This document shows, in pieces, positions 1 through 3,847 of a stretch of 5,611 nucleotides of DNA. The DNA lies in assembly GCA_020850375.1 (NCBI GenBank), contig JADZET010000226.1, forward strand, positions 1 to 5,611, in the 5' to 3' direction. The notes below the pieces were generated by a model, which ran no database searches, had not been told where the DNA came from, and saw only the letters and a program-made list of their open reading frames with translations. Within the stretch, counting starts at the first letter, position 1. Each line of letters starts with the position of its first letter. Both the position numbers and the translations under genes were made by a program. Source of the DNA: Phycisphaeraceae bacterium (GTDB lineage Bacteria; Planctomycetota; Phycisphaerae; Phycisphaerales; Phycisphaeraceae).

Positions 1-257
1 AGTTCGGCGGCGGCGGTCTGGTTGCGGGCCTGGGCGCGCTCGAGGGCGGTCTTGTTGTAGCGGTTCTTGGCGTTGACGTCGGCGCCCTTGGCGAGCAGGA
101 GCTCGATCAGGGGGAGGTGGCCCTTCTCGGCGGCGTAGTGGAGGGGGAGCTCGCCGGTAGAGTCCTTGAGGTTGGGGTTGGCGCCGGCTTTGAGGAGGGC
201 CTCGGCGGCGGCGTGGTCGTTTTTCTCGGCGGCTTCGTGGAGCGACTTGGCGGGCAT
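1..257 (-). CDS. Small ankyrin-repeat protein, 3' end beyond left edge
   Basis: Reading leftward from the ATG at 257-255, 85 codons are open to the window edge. The protein starts MPAKSLHEAAEKNDHAAAEA. Repeat 1 covers about residues 2-34 (LHEAAEKND, then ALLKAGANPN). Repeat 2 covers about 35-68 (LPLHYAAEKGH, then IELLLAKGADVN). A third unit begins at about 69 (KTALERAQARNQ), which resembles a C-terminal capping repeat, so the full protein may be only about 90-110 residues. There is no signal peptide or membrane segment, so it is probably cytosolic. Ankyrin repeats bind other proteins; the partner cannot be told. Codon use is the GC-rich style of the neighbours, unlike the second ankyrin gene at 2927-3760. 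The start is fixed by an excellent ribosome binding site. It lies 62 bases downstream of the UbiA-like gene on the same strand. The fold assignment is secure; the role is unknown. Confidence 0.85.
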   Translation of the reverse strand, partial: MPAKSLHEAAEKNDHAAAEALLKAGANPNLKDSTGELPLHYAAEKGHLPLIELLLAKGADVNAKNRYNKTALERAQARNQTAAAE

Positions 258-263
258 GGGGGA

Positions 264-272
264 CTCCTCCTC
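264..272 (-). promoter_or_regulatory. Strong Shine-Dalgarno of the small ankyrin gene
   Basis: On the minus strand GAGGAGGAG lies 6 bases upstream of the ATG at 257-255, close to ideal. It is the clearest ribosome binding site in the window. The UbiA-like and HEAT genes have nothing comparable, so this small gene may be translated much more efficiently than its neighbours. Confidence 0.7.
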
Positions 273-297
273 GTGTGGGAACCGAAGGTGGAGGGTC

Positions 298-303
298 ATC
301 ATA
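298..303 (-). promoter_or_regulatory. Possible -10 element ahead of the small ankyrin gene
   Basis: In the gap between the UbiA-like stop and the ankyrin start, the minus strand reads TATGAT, five of six matches to TATAAT, 40 bases before the ATG. No convincing -35 box sits 16-18 bases upstream (this region overlaps the end of the UbiA-like gene). It may give the ankyrin gene its own promoter, or be chance; read-through from the UbiA-like gene is equally possible. Confidence 0.22.
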
Positions 304-319
304 CCGCGCTGCGTAGGGA

Positions 320-1312
320 TCAGGGCGAGGGATGGGCGTGGTAGGAGGGGAGGGGCTGGAGCATGGCCAGGAGCCAGCGGAGGAACCAGAGGGTGAGGCA
401 GGCGGCGAGGAAGAGGGAGATGTGGAGATAGCCGGGGAGGTAGAGGCCGGCGCCGAGGAGCCAGGCGGCGTCGTAGAGGATGAGCCAGAGGAGGCTGAGC
501 TGGTCGAGGTTTTCGAGTGTTCGGCGGCGTGAGCCGGCGCGGTGGGTGAGGATGCTGACGCGATAGTAGGCGAGGCCGGCGAAGACGGCGGCGGCGATGA
601 TCGGGCCGATCCAGACGCCCGAGGCGTGGGGGACGAAGGCGTGGCGGAGGCCCATGAAGGCGAGGAGGCAGAAGGTCCAGAAGAGCCAGCCGGCGCAGAG
701 CGCCCAGGCCTGGGGGGCGAGCAGGCGTGGGCGTTTGCCCTCGAGCCGGTGGACGAGGGCGAGGCAGGCGACGGCGTGGGTGAGGTTGAGCCAGATGGGC
801 CAGGCGAAGCTGACGTGGGGATTGGCGGCCGCCATCATGCCGGCACGGACAAGTCCGAGGGTCATCAGGCCGGTGGCGGGGAAGAACTTTCCGAAGCCGT
901 TATAAAAGAGGATGCCGGCGGAGGCGAGGATGCAGATGACGGCGGTGGGGGTGCCCAGGGCGACGGCGGCGAGGATGGCGAGCATGAGGGAGAGGAAGGT
1001 GAGGGCGATGGCGTGGCTGGGTCGGATTCGGCCGGCGGGGATGGGCTTGTCGGGGGAGAAGAGGCGGTCGCGGCGGGCGTCGAGGATGTCGTTGAGGGAT
1101 ACGCCGTAGATGTGCACGCCCAGACCCATGACGGCCAGGAGGAAGAGGGACAGGGGCAGGGGGAAGGATTGGAGGTATGGGGGGCGCTGCTCGGCGGGTT
1201 CGAGGCCGAGGGCGAGGAAGGCCATGACCCAGAGGTTGCTGACGGCGGTGAAGGCGGTGCCGAAGCGGGCGAGCTGGAGGAGGTGGAGGATGCGTTGTAG
1301 CCAGGGGTGCAT
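320..1312 (-). CDS. UbiA-superfamily prenyltransferase-like membrane protein
   Basis: This is a complete protein of 330 residues, the usual size for UbiA enzymes, which are integral membrane proteins that transfer a prenyl chain to an aromatic or other acceptor (quinone, heme and lipid pathways). The first Asp motif is intact: N74-D75-x-x-D78-x-x-x-D82, followed by K89-P-I-P-A-G94, the family signature for Mg-diphosphate binding. YNGFGK at 137-142 and R156 match the conserved segment after the fourth helix. Hydrophobic stretches at about 20-38, 52-71, 100-135, 148-163, 172-187, 203-222, 235-250, 272-292 and 297-318 fit about nine helices. The second Asp motif, expected near 185-200, is not seen; that place reads HRLEGKRPRL. 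The ATG at 1312 has only C-rich sequence upstream and no Shine-Dalgarno. The stop is TGA at 322-320. It is divergent from the HEAT gene and 62 bases before the small ankyrin gene. The superfamily is confident; substrate and activity are unknown. Confidence 0.85.
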   Translation of the reverse strand: MHPWLQRILHLLQLARFGTAFTAVSNLWVMAFLALGLEPAEQRPPYLQSFPLPLSLFLLAVMGLGVHIYGVSLNDILDARRDRLFSPDKPIPAGRIRPSHAIALTFLSLMLAILAAVALGTPTAVICILASAGILFYNGFGKFFPATGLMTLGLVRAGMMAAANPHVSFAWPIWLNLTHAVACLALVHRLEGKRPRLLAPQAWALCAGWLFWTFCLLAFMGLRHAFVPHASGVWIGPIIAAAVFAGLAYYRVSILTHRAGSRRRTLENLDQLSLLWLILYDAAWLLGAGLYLPGYLHISLFLAACLTLWFLRWLLAMLQPLPSYHAHPSP

Positions 1313-1324
1313 GGGGGGAGGTCT

Positions 1325-1351
1325 GGGGCGGGGTTGGGGGGGGTTAAGGGG
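1325..1351 (+). other. G-tract cluster, potential G-quadruplex between divergent genes
   Basis: The plus strand carries four G runs of at least four bases: 1325-1328, 1330-1333, 1336-1343 and 1348-1351. They are separated by loops C, TT and TTAA. This fits the classic G-quadruplex pattern with short loops. It lies 13 bases upstream of the UbiA-like start and 50 bases upstream of the HEAT start, in the only space where their promoters can be. The G strand is the template strand for the UbiA-like gene. Folding and any regulatory effect are inference. Confidence 0.45.
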
Positions 1352-1401
1352 ACGAGGAATCTGGACGACTGGGGCTGATCATGACGATACACTAGCGGGT
1401 T

Positions 1402-2250
1402 ATGCGGACCAAGCGATCAAGGATGGCGTGGATGGGGGTGGCGGGGCTCAGTGCGCTGCTGGCGGGGGGGGGCGCGTCGTGGCAGAAGTCGGCGGAGGGG
1501 ACGGGGGACTCGCAGGACGCGGTGGCGTTGGCGGATGAGCCGATGAGCACGCCGAGCCGGGTGGCGCGGGATGCGTTTAACACGTATGACCCGGACCTGC
1601 GGCGGGACAGCATCCTGCGGCTGGCGGGGGCGGCGTTCGGGGGGGATGAGGCGTATCTGAAGCTGTACCGGCATGCGCTCGAGGACGCGGACCCGACGGT
1701 GCGGGCGGTGGCGGCGCATGCGCTGGCGATCCATGGGACGGTGGCGGACGCGGAGCTTTTGGCGGGGAAGCTGGCGGACGAGGCGCCGCAGGTGCGTTGG
1801 GAGGCGGCGCGGGGGTTGCAGATGATCCACAACCCGGCGGCGGTGCGGGGGCTGCTGCGTACGGCGCAGGAGGACGAGGACGTGGACGTGCGGATGGCGG
1901 CGACGGACGCGCTGGGGCAGTATGCGCAGGCGTCGGTGGTCGATGCGCTGATCCGGGTGCTGGATGATTCGGACTTCGCGGTGGCGCGGACGGCGCGGAC
2001 GAGTCTTGAGACGCTGACGGGGCAGGAGCTCGGGGCGTCGGCGGGGGAATGGCTGAAGTGGTCGCGGGAGCACGCGAGGGAGATGTTCAAGGGTCAGAAG
2101 GTATATACGTATCAGCCCTACGTTCGGCCGACGAGCTGGATGGATCGGACGCTGCTGTGGCGGAACTTCACGAAGGAGAACGCCGGGCCGCGGCGGCCTC
2201 GAGGGCTGGAGGGGACGGAGGGGGCGGGTCAGGAGAAGCGGGATTCCTGA
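1402..2250 (+). CDS. Exported or anchored HEAT-repeat protein
   Basis: 282 residues. The N-terminus MRTKRSRMAWMGVAGLSALL has a basic start and a hydrophobic run (about 9-23), a Sec signal peptide or membrane anchor; AGGGAS at 21-26 could allow signal peptidase I cleavage, and no lipobox Cys is present. Residues about 63-215 are tandem HEAT (PBS-lyase-like) helical pairs: PDLRRDSILRLAG (64-76), DPTVRAVAAHALAIHG (97-112), APQVRWEAARGLQMI (128-142), DVDVRMAATDALGQY (160-174) and DFAVARTARTSLETLTG (191-207). The Val/Leu-Arg plus Ala-Leu spacing of about 31-32 residues is typical. The C-terminal part (about 216-260) is rich in aromatics (EWLKWSREH, YTYQPYVRPTSW, LLWRNF) and ends in a basic, glycine-rich tail. 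HEAT arrays are protein-binding scaffolds; no catalytic motif is seen. The ATG at 1402 follows a TACACT box (1388-1393) by only 8 bases and lacks a Shine-Dalgarno, which suggests an almost leaderless message. The fold is confident and the function unknown. Confidence 0.83.
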   Translation: MRTKRSRMAWMGVAGLSALLAGGGASWQKSAEGTGDSQDAVALADEPMSTPSRVARDAFNTYDPDLRRDSILRLAGAAFGGDEAYLKLYRHALEDADPTVRAVAAHALAIHGTVADAELLAGKLADEAPQVRWEAARGLQMIHNPAAVRGLLRTAQEDEDVDVRMAATDALGQYAQASVVDALIRVLDDSDFAVARTARTSLETLTGQELGASAGEWLKWSREHAREMFKGQKVYTYQPYVRPTSWMDRTLLWRNFTKENAGPRRPRGLEGTEGAGQEKRDS

Positions 2251-2305
2251 CGACGATGAGGGTCGGCGTCGGCGCGGGGGGCACGCGTGCGGCGGAGAAG
2301 GTCGG

Positions 2306-2755
2306 ATGCGGGCGACGCTGGTGACGGCGGTGTGGGTGATGCTGGCGAAGCAGCGGGTGCAGCGACAGGTAGCGCGGCGGGCGGTGCGTTTCCATGTCGA
2401 CGGGGGCGAGGGGCCGGCGTGGGATCGTGCGGAGGAGGCGTCGAGGCGTTGGTTTGATCGTGTGGGTCAGTTGGTGGAGGAGATCGTGGAGCGTTCGAGG
2501 CGGGATGCGGGGTTCGCAGAGCTGGTCGGGGATTCGTGCGAGCGACGTTCCCGCCGAGCCGGGTGGTGGGCAGCGTGCTGGGGAATTTTGAGGTGGTGGA
2601 TTAGGCGCGGGGGGTCAAGGGAATCAGGCCCCGGCGCGACGGGGTCAATCGGCGTTGAACGGGACGAGTTCGTCGACGAGCTTCTGGCGATCGGGGGAAG
2701 AAAAGGGTATATCAAATGTTTGGATGAGAGGGACACCTATCGTCACACCTGCTGA
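2306..2755 (+). CDS. Doubtful hypothetical protein, possibly frameshifted
   Basis: The frame starts at ATG 2306 after a fair ribosome binding site (GGAGAAGG, 2294-2301) and 55 bases after the HEAT stop. The first 75 or so codons look genuine: they mostly end in G or C and give amphipathic helices (MLAKQRVQRQVARRAV, then RVGQLVEEIVERSRRDAGFA). After about position 2530 the product becomes implausible (Trp-, Cys- and Arg-rich, e.g. RRAGWWAACWGILRWW). Another plus-strand frame instead becomes protein-like at 2533-2604 (FVRATFPPSRVVGSVLGNFE, ending at TAG 2602-2604). The likeliest reading is a small gene of about 2306-2604 with a frame disruption near 2530, by decay or sequence error; the rest of the open frame to 2755 is then spurious. 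I recognise no family. A chance open frame in GC-rich DNA cannot be excluded. Confidence 0.3.
   Translation: MRATLVTAVWVMLAKQRVQRQVARRAVRFHVDGGEGPAWDRAEEASRRWFDRVGQLVEEIVERSRRDAGFAELVGDSCERRSRRAGWWAACWGILRWWIRRGGSRESGPGATGSIGVERDEFVDELLAIGGRKGYIKCLDERDTYRHTC
2605..2637. other. Imperfect GC-rich inverted repeat
   Basis: GCGCGGGG (2605-2612) can pair with CCCCGGCGC (2629-2637) with one bulge, around a loop of 16 bases. It follows directly after the TAG at 2602-2604 that would end the frame-shifted reading of the 2306 gene. There is no T-run on either side, so a standard intrinsic terminator is not supported. It may be a weak transcript end or a chance structure. Confidence 0.2.
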
Positions 2756-2785
2756 CACGACGACCGGCAAATCGCATCGCTTCAC
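2645..2785 (-). pseudogene. Remnant 3' end of an unidentified gene
   Basis: The minus strand reads from about GTG 2785-2783 to TGA 2647-2645, 46 residues, with a product that looks like a real protein C-terminus: VKRCDLPVVVSAGVTIGVPL, then IQTFDIPFSSPDRQKLVDEL, ending VPFNAD. The mixture of hydrophobic strands and a helix, and the balanced composition, contrast with the low-complexity products of the other frames here. The open frame continues upstream to an ATG at 2902, but that part translates the C-rich repeat array as a Gly/Lys-rich run (KRGQGGGKGGDGKGG), so it is not credible coding sequence. Best explanation: the 5' part of a gene was replaced or cut off by the 2801-2878 repeat block. 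A short intact 46-residue gene starting at the GTG is possible, but no ribosome binding site is seen. I do not recognise the family. Confidence 0.35.
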
Positions 2786-2800
2786 TTTCGTGCTGCGGGA

Positions 2801-2820
2801 AATGTGTCGTGTCCCCTTTT
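2801..2820 (+). repeat. 20-base GTGTCCCCTTTT repeat, left copy
   Basis: AATGTGTCGTGTCCCCTTTT. It matches 3826-3845 at 19 of 20 positions in direct orientation, 1,025 bases away, and matches 3761-3780 in inverted orientation with three differences. It marks the left boundary between the gene remnant at 2645-2785 and the C-rich array. Its half CCCCTTTTCC is reiterated in the array that follows. Confidence 0.75.
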
Positions 2821-2878
2821 CCATCCCCCCTTTTCCATCCCCCCCTTTTCCTCCCCCCTGTCCCCTTTTCCTCCCCCC
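2813..2878. repeat. C-rich tandem array of CCCCTTTTCC units
   Basis: The core CCCCTTTTCC occurs at 2813-2822, 2827-2836, 2842-2851 and 2862-2871, with steps of 14, 15 and 20 bases, joined by ATCCCC- or TCCCCCC-type spacers. The last unit keeps TGTCCCC, tying the array to the 20-base repeat. The minus strand is therefore a series of G runs of 4-7 bases and a strong G-quadruplex candidate. The array sits about 50 bases upstream of the ankyrin lipoprotein gene. It is not coding on either strand in any convincing way. Confidence 0.75.
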
Positions 2879-2926
2879 GTCGGCAACCATAACCCATAGC
2901 AAGCGGCATTTCGCCGGGGTGTGTTG

Positions 2927-3760
2927 ATGATAACTACAAACAATATAGACAAAGTAAATATTGGCCTAAGTCATTCAGCCAAGCTATTCTATATAAGACT
3001 TTGTACACTAGCCAGAATGTTTGTTCTACTTCCACCGTTATTTATAGCAGGCTGTTCGGATCACCTCCTTGAAGCAGTCAAAGCGGGTAATATTGCGCGT
3101 GTTAAAGAGATCATAGCGGGCGGTGGCAATGTCAATACTGCAGACTCAGAGAATCGAAGCCCACTCTGGTATGCAGCCGCAGATGGCAACCTGGAGTTAG
3201 TTGATCTACTAGTCGGCGCGGGTGCAGATATTGAAACCGTCAGCCGATTTATTGGAACACCTTTACACGCTGCCTCGGTATATGGTCATGCGACGATTGT
3301 AGAGTATCTGTTGCAGCATGGGGCCGTTGTCGATGCCCGTAATCGTGGGGATGAAACACCCTTGTGGGCAGCCGCACATGCAGGCAGTACAGAGGCCGTC
3401 GGCATCCTAGTTGACCATGGTGCAGATGTTAACGCACTAAGCGGATCATGGATTCCCCTCCATATCGCATGCGCGTTCGGCAATTATGAAACTGTCCGAA
3501 CTCTAGTTAGTTTTGGCGCCGATGTTAATCGTCCTGATGATACCGGGAAGACGCCGCTACATCTCGCGGTGATGGCGGCAAATGATCGCGTGGATATTGT
3601 TAACGAGTTGTTGCAGCATGGAGCCGACCCGAATCTCATAGATCAATCCGGGAATACACCGTTAATGTTGGCAACTCATGGAGGACGTCCTCGATGTGCT
3701 GAACGTTTATCACATGAGGGTGGAAAAGGGGAGGGTGAAAAAGGGGACACTAGAGGGTGA
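2927..3760 (+). CDS. Ankyrin-repeat lipoprotein, 3' end replaced by repeat
   Basis: 277 residues from ATG 2927; GTG 2921 is in frame two codons earlier and ATG 3017 is a later option. Numbering here is from GTG 2921. The hydrophobic stretch MFVLLPPLFIAGC (33-45) ends in a lipobox (I-A-G-C45), so the mature protein is probably lipid-anchored at Cys45. Ankyrin units follow: about 47-78 (LLEAVKAGN), 79-111 (SPLWYAAADGN, LLVGAGADI), 112-144 (TPLHAASVYGH, LLQHGAVVDA), 145-177 (TPLWAAAHAGS, LVDHGADVNA), 178-209 (IPLHIACAFGN, LVSFGADVN), 210-244 (TPLHLAVMAAN, LLQHGADPNL), and a seventh started at 245 (TPLMLATHGG). The seventh breaks off at CAERLSH, and the last 14 residues (EGGKGEGEKGDTRG) are translated repeat DNA. 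An extracytoplasmic protein-binding role is inferred. No Shine-Dalgarno is evident. A TATAAG box at 2992-2997 would suit a start at 3017, but that leaves a very short signal with no basic residue. Codon use is AT-richer than all neighbours, suggesting transfer. Confidence 0.82.
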   Translation: MITTNNIDKVNIGLSHSAKLFYIRLCTLARMFVLLPPLFIAGCSDHLLEAVKAGNIARVKEIIAGGGNVNTADSENRSPLWYAAADGNLELVDLLVGAGADIETVSRFIGTPLHAASVYGHATIVEYLLQHGAVVDARNRGDETPLWAAAHAGSTEAVGILVDHGADVNALSGSWIPLHIACAFGNYETVRTLVSFGADVNRPDDTGKTPLHLAVMAANDRVDIVNELLQHGADPNLIDQSGNTPLMLATHGGRPRCAERLSHEGGKGEGEKGDTRG

Positions 3761-3775
3761 AAAAGGGGACGCTAG
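3716..3775 (+). repeat. G-rich tandem array GAGGGTGAAAAAGGGGAC
   Basis: Units begin with GAGGGTG at 3716, 3731 and 3753 and contain GGAAAAGGGG (3722-3731), GAAAAAGGGGACAC (3737-3750) and GAAAAAGGGGAC (3759-3770). Steps are 15 and 22 bases. The array is the inverted counterpart of the C-rich array at 2813-2878. Its first two and a half units are read as the end of the ankyrin protein, and the third unit supplies the TGA stop at 3758-3760. Confidence 0.75.
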
Positions 3776-3847
3776 ACATTTAAAGGCTTTTAAAGCTTGC
3801 AGTGGCAGACACATACAGCAGAAATAATGTGTAGTGTCCCCTTTTTC
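3759..3847. repeat. REP-like inverted repeat between converging genes
   Basis: Left arm AAAAGGGGACGCTAGACATT (3761-3780) and right arm AATGTGTAGTGTCCCCTTTT (3826-3845) are complementary at 18 of 20 positions around 45 bases. The outer ends are A5 and T5, so on either strand a folded transcript would be a GC-containing stem followed by a T-run. It lies exactly between the converging ankyrin and ABC-F genes, so it could act as a bidirectional terminator, although the loop is long. The middle includes GCTTTTAAAGC, a small near-palindrome (3786-3796). Classification as REP-like is inference from size, symmetry and intergenic position. Confidence 0.6.

Larger units (their letters stand above)
2801..3847. 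mobile_element. Putative repeat-bracketed island with a cargo ankyrin gene
   Basis: The segment between direct 20-base repeats (2801-2820 and 3826-3845) contains the only AT-rich DNA in the window: 20 of 60 bases are G or C at 2921-2980, against 45 of 60 at 1021-1080. It holds one gene, in a different codon style from its neighbours. The inner borders carry a C-rich array on the left and a complementary-type G-rich array on the right. There is no transposase, integrase or recognisable att site within it. Repeats of this AAAAGGGGACAC look resemble REP/RAYT-type elements, which are moved in trans by Y1 transposases; that link is inference. Alternative: an ordinary acquired gene into whose flanks repeats inserted independently. 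Confidence 0.4.

Noticed and set aside
542..1300. Long plus-strand open frame of 252 codons opposite the UbiA-like gene
   Set aside because: It is almost only Gly, Glu, Ala and Asp, as expected from the antisense of a GC-rich hydrophobic gene. The minus-strand frame has helices and a family motif.
1392..2090. Minus-strand open frames of 218-232 codons opposite the HEAT gene
   Set aside because: They are Ser/Ala- or Arg/Pro/His-rich low-complexity shadows; the plus frame has regular HEAT helices.
2281..2290. Palindrome GCACGCGTGC after the HEAT stop as a terminator
   Set aside because: Only 10 bases with no loop and no T-run; common by chance in GC-rich DNA.
2801..2878. CRISPR array
   Set aside because: Units are 14-20 bases apart with no unique spacers; it is a simple tandem repeat of one motif.
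2251..2920. tRNA or other structured RNA gene
   Set aside because: No cloverleaf, TTCGANTC-type T-arm or known RNA core was found by eye.
2655..2927. Plus-strand frame of 90 codons through the C-rich array
   Set aside because: Much of the product is a Pro/Phe run dictated by CCCCTTTT repeats; the opposite strand at 2645-2785 looks more protein-like.
1..3760. The two ankyrin genes as a recent duplication
   Set aside because: They differ in composition, length, localisation signal and repeat sequence; only the common ankyrin consensus is shared.
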